Source: Streptomyces microflavus
GTDB taxonomy: Bacteria > Actinomycetota > Actinomycetes > Streptomycetales > Streptomycetaceae
Direction of reading: 5' to 3'
Assembly: GCF_014650075.1 (NCBI RefSeq)
Contig: NZ_BMUG01000010.1
Location: forward strand, 124,001-188,000
DNA: 64,000 bases
The notes beneath the pieces were generated by a model. That model ran no database searches, was not told where the DNA came from, and was given only the letters and a program-made list of their open reading frames with translations. Made by a program: the position numbers and the translations under genes. Positions 25,673 to 33,711 of this stretch are shown here, one piece after another; the first letter of the stretch is position 1; every line of letters starts with the position of its first letter.

Positions 25673-26260
25673 TCAGGCGGTGAAGCGCCGCGCTCCGGCC
25701 GGGGTGACCACGGCGTCCACGGGGTGGTCGTGCGGTTCCGAGGGGACCCGCGCGACCACCTCGTTCTCGTACAGCAGGACGATGAGCGCCGGGTCCGCCC
25801 CGGCCGCCGAGAGCCGGGCCAGCACCCGGTCGTAGCTGCCGCCGCCGCGCCCGAGGCGCATCCCCGCGCCGTCCACGGCCAGTCCGGGCAGCAGGACCGC
25901 GTCGGCCTCCAGGACGGCGGCGGGGCCGAGCCGGGGGCCGTCCGGCTCAAGGAGGCCGCGCCCGGCCGGCAGAAGGTGCTCCGCGCCCGCGTACACCGCC
26001 CAGTCCAGGTCGTTGTCCTCCAGGAGCACCGGAAGCAGCACCCGTACGCCCCGCTCGCGCAGCGCGTCCAGGAGGGCCCGGGTCCCCGGTTCACGTCCGA
26101 CGGAGACATAGGCGGCGACCGTTCGGGCGTCGGCCAGTTCGGGTAGTGCCAGTGCGCCGGTGGCGAGAACCGCGGCGGCACCTGCGGCGTCCTCCTTGGT
26201 CAGGAGGGCGCGTGCGGCGAGGAGTTCGCGCCTGAACGAGGCTTTTGCCGGCACCTTCAC
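25673..26260 (-). CDS. 5-formyltetrahydrofolate cyclo-ligase
   Basis: A 195-residue ATP-dependent enzyme that converts 5-formyl-THF to 5,10-methenyl-THF (MTHFS). Family parts: the N-terminal KASFRRELLAARA region, TVAAYVSVGREPGTRALLDAL, VLLPGLAVDGAGMRLGRGGGSYDR (nucleotide-binding GRGGGxYD) and the C-terminal acidic strand. GTG 26260 has GAAAGG upstream; another GTG at 26254 is close. Longer upstream frames lack a ribosome site. It is divergent from galU and convergent with the acylase gene, which ends 14 bases away. Confidence 0.85.
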   Translation of the reverse strand: MKVPAKASFRRELLAARALLTKEDAAGAAAVLATGALALPELADARTVAAYVSVGREPGTRALLDALRERGVRVLLPVLLEDNDLDWAVYAGAEHLLPAGRGLLEPDGPRLGPAAVLEADAVLLPGLAVDGAGMRLGRGGGSYDRVLARLSAAGADPALIVLLYENEVVARVPSEPHDHPVDAVVTPAGARRFTA

Positions 26261-26384
26261 AGATACCTTTCCGGACTTGTCGGTGTTCAATAGAGACTCG
26301 CACGGTTCTCGTATGGGCATATTTAAGGGCAAAGTTAACCGGAAGCTCATCTTCCGGGTGTGTGCACCCGTTAAGGTTCTGCGC

Positions 26385-27290
26385 ATGACTCAGTCGTCGC
26401 CCTCCAGGATCAGCAAGGCCGTCATCCCGGCAGCAGGTCTCGGCACCCGTTTCCTGCCCGCCACGAAGGCCACTCCCAAAGAGATGCTGCCTGTCGTCGA
26501 CAAGCCGGCCATCCAGTATGTCGTCGAGGAAGCCGTCGCGGCGGGCCTCTCCGACGTCCTGATGATCACCGGTCGGAACAAGCGTCCCCTGGAGGACCAT
26601 TTCGACCGCAACTACGAACTGGAGTCCGCGCTCACCCGTAAGGGAGACGCCGAACGGCTGGCCAAGGTCCAGGAGTCCAGCGACCTGGCCACCATGCACT
26701 ACGTGCGCCAGGGCGACCCGCGCGGCCTCGGCCACGCCGTGCTGTGCGCGGCCCCGCACGTGGGCGACCAGCCCTTCGCGGTGCTGCTGGGCGACGACCT
26801 GATCGACCCGCGCGACGCCCTGCTGGCCCGCATGGTGGAGATCCAGGAGCGTGAGGGCGGCAGCGTCGTCGCGCTGATGGAGGTCGACCCCTCCCAGGTC
26901 CACCTCTACGGCTGTGCGGCCGCGGACGCCACCGTCGACAGCGACGTCGTCCGGGTCACCGGCCTGGTCGAGAAGCCGGAGCCGGCCGACGCGCCCAGCA
27001 ATCTCGCCGTCATCGGCCGGTACGTCCTGGACCCCGCCGTCTTCGACATACTGCGACACACCGAGCCGGGCCGCGGCGGCGAGATCCAGCTCACCGACGC
27101 CCTCCAGCTGCTCGCCGCGGACGAGAAGATCGGCGGCCCCGTGCACGGCGTCGTCTTCAAGGGCCGCCGCTATGACACCGGTGACCGGAGCGACTATCTG
27201 CGTGCCATTGTCAGACTGGCGTGCGAACGTGAAGACCTGGGACCGGACTTCCGGACCTGGCTCCGCAAGTACGTCACCGAGGAGATGTAA
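26385..27290 (+). CDS. galU: UTP-glucose-1-phosphate uridylyltransferase
   Basis: A 301-residue nucleotidyltransferase making UDP-glucose for cell-wall and exopolysaccharide synthesis. Motifs: VIPAAGLGTRFLPATKATPK at the N-terminus with the catalytic Lys, KPAIQYVVEEAVAAG, RQGDPRGLGHAVLCA, LLGDDLID, and VTGLVEKPEPADAPSN, with ERGGEIQLTDAL-like GRGGEIQLTDAL near the end. ATG 26385. It lies 4 bases upstream of moeA, so the two are co-transcribed. The leader is AT-rich with two small hairpins (GGAAG...CTTCC and GGGTG...CACCC). Confidence 0.93.
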   Translation: MTQSSPSRISKAVIPAAGLGTRFLPATKATPKEMLPVVDKPAIQYVVEEAVAAGLSDVLMITGRNKRPLEDHFDRNYELESALTRKGDAERLAKVQESSDLATMHYVRQGDPRGLGHAVLCAAPHVGDQPFAVLLGDDLIDPRDALLARMVEIQEREGGSVVALMEVDPSQVHLYGCAAADATVDSDVVRVTGLVEKPEPADAPSNLAVIGRYVLDPAVFDILRHTEPGRGGEIQLTDALQLLAADEKIGGPVHGVVFKGRRYDTGDRSDYLRAIVRLACEREDLGPDFRTWLRKYVTEEM

Positions 27291-27294
27291 CCCC

Positions 27295-28605
27295 GTGAGC
27301 AGCACGATCTGGTCGGTGGACGAGCACCTGGACGACATCCTCGCCACGGTGAGGCCGCTCGAACCCATCGAGCTGCAGCTGCCCGACGCACAGGGCTGCG
27401 TCCTGGTGAAGGACGTCGTCGTGGAGGTGGCCCTGCCGCCCTTCGACAACAGCTCGATGGACGGCTACGCGGTGCGGATCGCCGATGTCGAGGGGGCGAG
27501 CGAGGAGTTCCCCGCCGTCCTCACGGTCATCGGTGACGTCGCCGCGGGCAGCGCCGGGCTCGCCGACGGCCAGGTCGTGGGGCCGGGACAGGCCGCCCGC
27601 ATCATGACGGGCGCCCCGCTGCCCGCCGGTGCGGAAGCCGTGGTCCCGGTCGAATGGACGGACGGCGGTACGGGAGAGGGCCCGGCCGCCACGATGCGCG
27701 CCCACTCCGACGCCCCGGAGGGCGCCACGGGTGAGGTCCGCGTCCACCGGTCGGTCGAGGCCGGCGCCCATGTCCGCGAGCGCGGGAGCGACGTCAAGCC
27801 CGGCGATCTGGCCCTGCGCGCGGGGTCGATCGTCGGCCCGCCGCAGATCGGGCTGCTCGCCGCGATCGGCTGCGCGACCGTGGTCGTACGGCCCCGCCCG
27901 CGCGTCGTCGTCCTCTCCACCGGCAGCGAACTGGTCCAGCCCGGCGAGGAGCTGACGGGCGGGCAGATCTACGACTCCAACAGCTTCGCGCTCACGGCCG
28001 CCGCCCGGGACGCCGGAGCCATCGCCTACCGGGTCGGCGCGGTGACCGACGACGCCGAGACGCTGCGGGCCACGATCGAGGACCAGCTGATCCGCGCGGA
28101 CGTCATCGTCACCACGGGCGGCGTCAGCGTCGGCGCGTACGACGTGGTCAAGGAGGCGCTCTCGTCCGTCGGCGACGAGGACGAGCCGGGCAGCGGGATC
28201 GACTTCCGCAAGCTCGCCATGCAGCCGGGCAAGCCGCAGGGCTTCGGCTCGATCGGCCCCGATCACACCCCGCTGCTGGCCCTGCCGGGCAACCCGGTCT
28301 CCAGTTACGTCTCCTTCGAGCTGTTCGTCCGCCCCGCCATCCGCGCCCTGATGGGCCTGCCGGACCTCCACCGCCCCACGGTCCGTGCCGTGCTGAGCGT
28401 CGACAAGGCGCTCACCTCGCCCGCCGGCCGCCGCCAGTTCCTGCGCGGTACGTACGACGAGGAGACGGGCACCGTCACCCCGGTCGGGGGCTCCGGATCG
28501 CACCTGATCGCCGCGCTCGCCCAGGCGGACGCGCTGATCGTGCTGCCCGAGGACACCACCTCCGCAGAGCCCGGCACGGAGACGGACGTGATCCTGCTCC
28601 GCTGA
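27295..28605 (+). CDS. moeA: Molybdopterin molybdotransferase MoeA
   Basis: A 436-residue enzyme that inserts molybdate into adenylated molybdopterin, the last step of basic Mo cofactor synthesis. Domains: MoeA N-terminal (PPFDNSSMDGYAVR, with the DxSxMDGYA signature), the molybdopterin-binding fold (VVVLSTGSELVQPGEELTGG, VTTGGVSVGAYDVVKE) and MoeA C-terminal. LLALPGNPVSSYVSFELFVR is the PGNPVS loop. GTG 27295 is 4 bases after the galU stop, with GAGGAG within the end of galU acting as ribosome site. Followed after about 98 bases by moaC, so the group could be one locus. It supplies the molybdoenzyme at 12-14 kb. Confidence 0.93.
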   Translation: MSSTIWSVDEHLDDILATVRPLEPIELQLPDAQGCVLVKDVVVEVALPPFDNSSMDGYAVRIADVEGASEEFPAVLTVIGDVAAGSAGLADGQVVGPGQAARIMTGAPLPAGAEAVVPVEWTDGGTGEGPAATMRAHSDAPEGATGEVRVHRSVEAGAHVRERGSDVKPGDLALRAGSIVGPPQIGLLAAIGCATVVVRPRPRVVVLSTGSELVQPGEELTGGQIYDSNSFALTAAARDAGAIAYRVGAVTDDAETLRATIEDQLIRADVIVTTGGVSVGAYDVVKEALSSVGDEDEPGSGIDFRKLAMQPGKPQGFGSIGPDHTPLLALPGNPVSSYVSFELFVRPAIRALMGLPDLHRPTVRAVLSVDKALTSPAGRRQFLRGTYDEETGTVTPVGGSGSHLIAALAQADALIVLPEDTTSAEPGTETDVILLR

Positions 28606-28703
28606 CCGCCGCCCGGTGGCGGTACGGTATCTGCCGCCGTGCCTTCCGGAGGAACCCCTCCGGGCCCGGGCCGATCGGCACCCCTACCGCTGGGTGGAGT
28701 GAG

Positions 28704-29204
28704 TTGAGTACGCAGAACAGGCTGACGCACATCGACGAGGCGGGCGCGGCACGCATGGTCGACGTGTCCGAGAAGGACGTCACCACGCGCGTCGCCCGCG
28801 CCAGCGGCCGGGTCCTCGTCTCGCCGCGCGTCATCGAGCTGCTCCGGGGCGAGGGAGTCCCCAAGGGCGACGCCCTCGCCACCGCGAGGATCGCCGGGAT
28901 CATGGGGGCCAAGCGCACCCCGGACCTCATCCCGCTCTGCCATCCGCTGGCCGTCTCCGGGGTGAAGGTCGACCTGAGCGTGGCCGACGACGCGGTGGAG
29001 ATCACGGCCACGGTGAAGACGACGGACCGCACGGGCGTCGAGATGGAGGCCCTGACCGCCGTGTCGGTGGCCGCGCTGACGGTGATCGACATGGTCAAGG
29101 CCGTCGACAAGAGCGCGGTCATCACCGACGTACGGGTCGAGGCGAAGTCGGGCGGCAAGTCCGGCGACTACCGGCGCACCGCGCCGGAGGGGCCGGACGC
29201 GTGA
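28704..29204 (+). CDS. moaC: Cyclic pyranopterin monophosphate synthase MoaC
   Basis: A 166-residue enzyme that forms cyclic pyranopterin monophosphate in Mo cofactor synthesis. The conserved GIMGAKRTPDLIPLCHPL stretch and the TDRTGVEMEALTAVSVAALT segment are diagnostic. The start is TTG 28704 (LSTQNRLTHIDE) with GGTGGAGTGAG upstream, typical of this gene in streptomycetes. Its stop overlaps the GTG of mog (GTGA), so the two are coupled. Confidence 0.93.
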   Translation: MSTQNRLTHIDEAGAARMVDVSEKDVTTRVARASGRVLVSPRVIELLRGEGVPKGDALATARIAGIMGAKRTPDLIPLCHPLAVSGVKVDLSVADDAVEITATVKTTDRTGVEMEALTAVSVAALTVIDMVKAVDKSAVITDVRVEAKSGGKSGDYRRTAPEGPDA

Positions 29205-29773
29205 CGCCGCCCGGGCCCGGAGCCCCCGGCCACGAACAGCCCGCGCAGGCGCCGGAGCCCGCAGGTGCCGCGCCCCTCCCGCCGTACCGCGCCCTCGTCG
29301 TCACCGCCTCCAACCGGGCCTCCGCCGGGGTGTACGCGGACAAGGGCGGCCCCCTGATCGCCGAAGGGCTCACCGCCCTCGGCTTCACGGTCGACGGACC
29401 GCAGGTCGTCCCCGACGGCGACCCGGTCGAGGCGGCCCTGCGCGCCGGAGTGGCCGCCGGGTACGACGTGATCGTCACCACCGGCGGTACGGGCATCTCG
29501 CCCACCGACGCCACCCCCGAGGCCACCCGCCGCGTCCTGGACCACGAGATCCCCGGCATCCCCGAGGCGATCCGGGCCGAGGGCCTTGCCAAGGTCCCGA
29601 CCGCCGCGCTCTCCCGGGGCCTCGCGGGCATCGCCTCCCGCACCCTGATCGTCAATCTGCCCGGCTCCACCGGCGGGGTCCGTGACGGCCTCGCGGTCCT
29701 CGGCCGGCTCCTGGTGCACGCCGTCGACCAGCTCCGCGGCGGCGACCACCCCCGACCGGGGAGCCCGAGCTGA
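29201..29773 (+). CDS. mog: MogA/MoaB-family molybdopterin adenylyltransferase
   Basis: A 190-residue protein that adenylates molybdopterin before Mo insertion. Conserved segments: VVTASNRASAGVYADKGGP, VIVTTGGTGISPTDATPEAT (the TTGGTGxxPxD loop) and LIVNLPGSTGGVRDGL (NLPGSxGG). The first 28 residues are Pro/Ala-rich. It overlaps moaC by 4 bases, and its own stop overlaps the proposed CTG start of rimJ. Confidence 0.92.
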   Translation: MTPPGPGAPGHEQPAQAPEPAGAAPLPPYRALVVTASNRASAGVYADKGGPLIAEGLTALGFTVDGPQVVPDGDPVEAALRAGVAAGYDVIVTTGGTGISPTDATPEATRRVLDHEIPGIPEAIRAEGLAKVPTAALSRGLAGIASRTLIVNLPGSTGGVRDGLAVLGRLLVHAVDQLRGGDHPRPGSPS

Positions 29774-30414
29774 ACATCGCGACCTGGCCGGTGACGCTGA
29801 CCGACGGCGAGATCGTCCTGCGCCCGATAAAGATGCGCGACCAGCGGGTGTGGCGCGAGGTCAACCGGCGCAACCGTGACTGGCTGCGCCCCTGGGAGGC
29901 CACCGTCCCGCCGCCCGCGCCCGGCGGCCCGGTCGCACAGCGGCCCACGTACCGGCAGATGGTCCGCCACCTGCGCGCCGAGGCGCACGCCGGGCGGATG
30001 CTGCCGTTCGCCATCGAGTACGAGGGCCGGCTCGTCGGCCAGCTCACCGTCGCGGGGATCACCTGGGGCTCGATGTGCTCCGGCCATATCGGCTACTGGG
30101 TCGACCAGGGCGTCGCCGGGCGCGGAGTGATGCCGACGGCCGTGGCGCTCGCCGTCGACCACTGCTTCCGCTCGGTGGGGCTGCACCGCATCGAGGTCTG
30201 CATCCGCCCGGAGAACGCGCCGAGCCGCCGGGTGGTGGAGAAGCTCGGCTTCCGCTCCGAGGGCGTGCGCCCGCGCTATCTCCACATCGACGGGGCCTGG
30301 CGGGACCACCTGATCTTCGCGCTCACGGCCGAGGAGGTGCCCGAGGGGATGCTCAGGCGCTGGCGCCGTACGCGACCGGTGACGCCGCCGGGCGGGGCGG
30401 GGCTGTCCGGCTAA
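29770..30414 (+). CDS. GNAT N-acetyltransferase, RimJ/RimL type
   Basis: A 214-residue acetyl-CoA-dependent transferase. The RimJ/RimL layout is clear: VTLTDGEIVLRPIKMRDQR at the start, LPFAIEYEGRLVGQLTVAGI, HIGYWVDQGVAGRGVMPTAV (acetyl-CoA loop) and RIEVCIRPENAPSRRVVEKL. The first GTG (29791) lacks a ribosome site. An in-frame CTG at 29770 overlapping the mog stop has GGGGAG 8 bases upstream and gives the normal family N-terminus (LNIATWPVTLTDGE), so it is preferred. The target is probably a protein N-terminus or amine; unknown. Confidence 0.85.
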   Translation: MNIATWPVTLTDGEIVLRPIKMRDQRVWREVNRRNRDWLRPWEATVPPPAPGGPVAQRPTYRQMVRHLRAEAHAGRMLPFAIEYEGRLVGQLTVAGITWGSMCSGHIGYWVDQGVAGRGVMPTAVALAVDHCFRSVGLHRIEVCIRPENAPSRRVVEKLGFRSEGVRPRYLHIDGAWRDHLIFALTAEEVPEGMLRRWRRTRPVTPPGGAGLSG

Positions 30415-30580
30415 ATAAAATAAGTGTTCGAATTTGATCGACAGATGACAGCAATGGGTCGCACTATCGGTGACTGTTGATCCGATCAATCACAAAAAAA
30501 GTCCGTGATATCAGCCGGATCGTGCGACACACCGGGCCAATTGGCGGATGCCTCCGCGTAAACCCCTCTACGGTGTGAGC

Positions 30581-31825
30581 GTGAGCAGCAGCGGCCTCAT
30601 CTACGCAGTCATCGTCGGGGCCTGGGCCGCCTACTTGGTGCCGATGTGGCTCCGCAGGCAGGACGAGCTCAACGAAGCCCGTCCGACGGAACGCTTCAGC
30701 ACCGCCATCCGGCTGCTGTCCGGACGGGCGGCGATGGAGCGCCGGTACGCCAGGGAGCTGCAGGAGCGCACCGCCGAGGAGGCGGGGCCCGACGTCGACC
30801 CGGACGCCGAAACGGACCGTATGGATTCCGTGGACGTCCGGGCCTTCGCCGCGCCTCCGTCGCATACCGAAGCCAGGGTGCAGGACCCGGCGCACGCCCC
30901 GGCCCCCCAGGCCCCCGAACGCCAGGCGCACGACCGGCGACCGGCGCATCAACCACCGGCGCATCAGCAACCGGACCGCCAGCCGTCGGACCGTCAGGCG
31001 CACGACCGTCAGGCGCATGACCGCCGGTCCGGTGAGCGTCCCGCGCATCCGGGGCCTCCGTCCCAGCGCCGCCCGCGCTCCGGCGCGGCCGATGCCGAGC
31101 GGGCCCGGCGCGCCCAGCGCTCTCAGGTCCTGGCGCGGCGCAGACGGACGACGGTCGTCCTCTTCCTGGCCTTCACCCTCGGCGCGATCGTGGCCGCGGT
31201 CGGCGGTCTCGGCTTCCTCTGGGCGCCGGCCGTTCCCGCCGTGCTGCTGAGCACGTACATCGTGCATCTGCGCGCCCAGGAGCGGCGCCGGTTCGCGTTC
31301 ACCATGGACCGCCGGCGGGCCGAGGTCGCGGCACAGCGGCTGCGCGAGAACCGGCCCCGCAGGCACCAGCCCGCGGCCTCCGCCCCCGCCGAGCAGGACG
31401 ACGACTCCGAAGCCCACCACCCGGAGCCGGAACCCACCCCCACGGTCTCCCCGCAGGAGGCCGGCCGCCGCGCCCTCGTCGAGCAGACGGACCACGCGGA
31501 GTGGGTGGACCAGCAGCGCGAACGCGGCCGGGTCCAGGGCGACAGCTGGGAGCCGGTCCCCGTACCGCTCCCCACCTATGTCACCGCCCCCGTCGCCCCC
31601 CGGGCCACCGGCGGCGTCGAGGTGGGCGACCCGGAGACCTGGAGCGCGGCCCGCTCCAGCACCGCCGAGCCCACCCAGACCGGCACGTCGCACCCCACCG
31701 CCCCCGCGGTGGACCCGGCGCCGCGCCAGCGCACCAACCAGTCCCGCCGCACCCGCGACCGGGGCCGTACTCCCCTCTTCGACCAGTACGACGACGAGGA
31801 CCGGCCGCGCGCGGCCAACGAGTGA
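30581..31825 (+). CDS. sepX: Divisome protein SepX
   Basis: A 414-residue membrane protein that I recognise as SepX (SepX/GlpR family), which works with FtsZ in Streptomyces cross-walls and sporulation septa. The N-terminal signature is SSSGLIYAVIVGAWAAYLVP and MWLRRQDELNEARPTERFST. One membrane span lies at the start and a central pair at about residues 189-230 (TTVVLFLAFTLGAIVAAVGG onward). Between them is a His/Gln/Arg/Asp-rich low-complexity stretch and the C-tail is Pro/Glu-rich. GTG 30581 has no ribosome site but TACGGT lies 7-12 bases upstream, suiting a leaderless message; GTG 30575 is also possible. Upstream DNA is unusually AT-rich and holds TTGATCCGATCAA at 30477-30489. Confidence 0.82.
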   Translation: MSSSGLIYAVIVGAWAAYLVPMWLRRQDELNEARPTERFSTAIRLLSGRAAMERRYARELQERTAEEAGPDVDPDAETDRMDSVDVRAFAAPPSHTEARVQDPAHAPAPQAPERQAHDRRPAHQPPAHQQPDRQPSDRQAHDRQAHDRRSGERPAHPGPPSQRRPRSGAADAERARRAQRSQVLARRRRTTVVLFLAFTLGAIVAAVGGLGFLWAPAVPAVLLSTYIVHLRAQERRRFAFTMDRRRAEVAAQRLRENRPRRHQPAASAPAEQDDDSEAHHPEPEPTPTVSPQEAGRRALVEQTDHAEWVDQQRERGRVQGDSWEPVPVPLPTYVTAPVAPRATGGVEVGDPETWSAARSSTAEPTQTGTSHPTAPAVDPAPRQRTNQSRRTRDRGRTPLFDQYDDEDRPRAANE

Positions 31826-31873
31826 GAGCTGCGGAACCCCGGCACCGCTGACCAGCGGAGGAACGGATTTCCA

Positions 31874-31893
31874 AGCACCCCGGTGAGGGTGCT
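31874..31893. terminator. Short hairpin between sepX and tRNA-Ala
   Basis: AGCACCC and GGGTGCT arms (7 bp) around CGGTGA. It could end the sepX transcript. The tRNA -10 candidate TAGAGT (31893-31898) follows directly. Confidence 0.5.
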
Positions 31894-31912
31894 AGAGTTT
31901 CACTCGTTGCAA

Positions 31913-31986
31913 GGGCCTGTGGCGCAGTCTGGTAGCGCACCTCGTTCGCATCGAGGGGGTCTGGGGTTCAAATCCCCACAGGTCCA
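31913..31986 (+). tRNA. tRNA-Ala (CGC)
   Basis: A full cloverleaf of 74 nt ending at the discriminator A. Acceptor GGGCCTG pairs with CAGGTCC (one G-U). The D arm has GCGC/GCGC. The anticodon stem CCTCG/CGAGG holds loop TTCGCAT, giving anticodon CGC for codon GCG (Ala). The T arm is TGGGG-TTCAAAT-CCCCA. CCA is not encoded. A TAGAGT -10-like hexamer lies about 15 bases upstream. Confidence 0.93.
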
Positions 31987-32029
31987 CAACAACAATCCGT
32001 CAGGGATTCAGTTCTCAGACGGTTGACGG

Positions 32030-32063
32030 AATCCCGTCCGATCACTTCGATCGGGCGGGATTT
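32030..32063 (+). terminator. Hairpin terminator after tRNA-Ala
   Basis: 14-bp stem (AATCCCGTCCGATC with GATCGGGCGGGATT, one wobble) and 5-nt loop, followed by TTTCT. It fits an intrinsic terminator for the tRNA transcript. Confidence 0.75.
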
Positions 32064-32426
32064 CTGCTTCCCGGGGCCCTCTGGGCCCTTCCCGGCCCTT
32101 CCCCGGTCTGCTTCCCGTCCTGTTTCCCCGGGCGGTACCGATCCTCCTCCGCCGCCACCTCGCATGCGGCTCCCCGCGCCGGCCCGTGGCCCCGCGCGTT
32201 CTGTTTCCGCCGTGTTTCTCTACAGTTCTCGGCCAGTTCTGTAGAAAAGAGCCCCATCTCCGGTGCTTGTCGCGGCAGTTCCGCTTACGCGAGAGTTCGA
32301 GGCGCGGCGACAGGAACATGTCATCGCCGCCGGGCAGTGTCCACGGAACACATCGCGCGTCCCCAAGCGTGGTGTGGCCACCCCCCCCATTGTCTGGACG
32401 CTCGCCCGTGTAGCGGAAGGAATCGC
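32064..32426. other. 363-base gap upstream of the S1 protease
   Basis: No gene found. It is C/T-rich at first, then holds an inverted repeat CTACAG...CTGTAG at about 32221-32245 with a repeated AGTTCT inside, and an eight-C run near 32385. The protease promoter should lie in the second half. No hexamers match well enough to call. Confidence 0.6.
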
Positions 32427-33632
32427 GTGAAGCACGGAAAGAAGAACGCGCGCAGATACATCGTGGCGGCCTCCATCGGCGCCCTCCTGTCGGCCGGAGT
32501 CGCCACAGGGGCTTACGCCGGGACGGCGGAATCCGCGCCGCTGCGGTACCAGCCGGAGATGGTCCAGGCTCTCGCCACCACCCTGGGCGTGAGTGAGCAG
32601 GAGGCCGTCGAGCGGCTCGACAAGGAAGCAGAGCAGCAGGACCGGTTCGCGAGGCTGCGGGCCGAGAAGGTCTCCACCCTCGGGGCCTTCTTCGCCGGTG
32701 ACGGGCGGCTCGTCGTCAACGCCGCCGATGACGAGGCGGCGAAGGAGGTCAGGGAGGCGGGACTCGCAGCACGGGTCCCGGAACGCGGTGAGGGTGAGCT
32801 GAACCTGATCAAGGCCAAGCTCGACGCCAAGGCGCTCAAGAGCGCCCCGGCCGGGGTGTCGGCGTGGTCCGTGGACCTCGCATCCGACACCGTGACCGTC
32901 GAGGTGAACGGGGCGTCGGACAGCGCCACCCGTGACTTCCTCAAGGCGGCGAGGAGCAACGGCGACGCGGTACGGGTCGTCGCGGGCCAGGAGAAGCTGG
33001 AGACCCAGGCCGTCGTGCCGCCCGGCAGCCGCATGACGTTCAACGGCTACCTCTGCTCCGTCGGTTACGGGGCGAAGGACCGCAACGGCAAGCAGGTGCT
33101 GGTGACCGCCGGGCACTGCATCGAGGACCTGCCCGCCCTCGCCTACAACGGGACCCGGTTCGCCAAGGGCACCCACACCCGGTTCGCGCTCGGCACCCGC
33201 AGCGTGGACATGGGCATAGCCTCCGTGGACTCCGGCAACTCCATCGGCCTGGACATCACCACGTACGGCAAGGCGGGCACCGTCGCCGTCCGGGGCAGCC
33301 AGCGGGCCCCGCAGGGCTCGGCGCTCTGCAAGGCCGGCCAGACCACCGGCTGGACCTGCGGCAAGGTGGGCTCGTACAACGTCAGCGTCACCTACACCGA
33401 CCAGAACGGCGGGCCGGACACCGTGGTGACCGGTCTTGCCAGCTCCTCCGTCTGCACCCAGGGCGGCGACAGCGGAGGCGCCTACGTCTCCGGCAACCAG
33501 GCCCAGGGGATGACCTCCGGCGGCCCGACCAACCAGCGGTGCAACGGCCAGGTGAACTCGCCCGGTTCGTCGTACTTCCAGCCGCTCGACGACGCCCTCA
33601 AGTACTACGGGCTGACGCTCAACACCAAGTAG
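32427..33632 (+). CDS. Secreted S1 serine protease, streptogrisin/alpha-lytic type
   Basis: A 401-residue preproprotease. A basic start and hydrophobic signal peptide (RRYIVAASIGALLSAGVATG, ending near AYAG) is followed by about 160 residues of alpha-lytic-type propeptide, then the chymotrypsin-fold domain from about residue 190. The catalytic triad is His230 (TAGHC), Asp261 (SVDMGIAS) and Ser349 (GGDSGGAY). Cys pairs are placed as in streptogrisins (YLCSVGYG/GHC; LCKAG/TCGKV; SVC/QRCNG). GTG 32427 has GGAAGGA 5-6 bases upstream. A terminator hairpin follows. It likely digests extracellular protein and needs its propeptide for folding. Confidence 0.9.
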   Translation: MKHGKKNARRYIVAASIGALLSAGVATGAYAGTAESAPLRYQPEMVQALATTLGVSEQEAVERLDKEAEQQDRFARLRAEKVSTLGAFFAGDGRLVVNAADDEAAKEVREAGLAARVPERGEGELNLIKAKLDAKALKSAPAGVSAWSVDLASDTVTVEVNGASDSATRDFLKAARSNGDAVRVVAGQEKLETQAVVPPGSRMTFNGYLCSVGYGAKDRNGKQVLVTAGHCIEDLPALAYNGTRFAKGTHTRFALGTRSVDMGIASVDSGNSIGLDITTYGKAGTVAVRGSQRAPQGSALCKAGQTTGWTCGKVGSYNVSVTYTDQNGGPDTVVTGLASSSVCTQGGDSGGAYVSGNQAQGMTSGGPTNQRCNGQVNSPGSSYFQPLDDALKYYGLTLNTK

Positions 33633-33661
33633 CCCCGACCGGGTGAAAGGTGCCCCATACG

Positions 33662-33696
33662 CGGGAGACCGTCCACTGACCCTGGGCGGTCTCCCG
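33662..33696. terminator. 10-bp hairpin after the S1 protease
   Basis: CGGGAGACCG at 33662-33671 pairs with CGGTCTCCCG at 33687-33696. It lies between the protease (+) and the XRE regulator (-). Confidence 0.65.
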
Positions 33697-33711
33697 TCTC
33701 CAATTGCCGTG

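Noticed and set aside
31913..31986. tRNA-Ala as integration site of a mobile element
   Set aside because: No integrase and no second copy of the tRNA 3' end was found in the flanking sequence.
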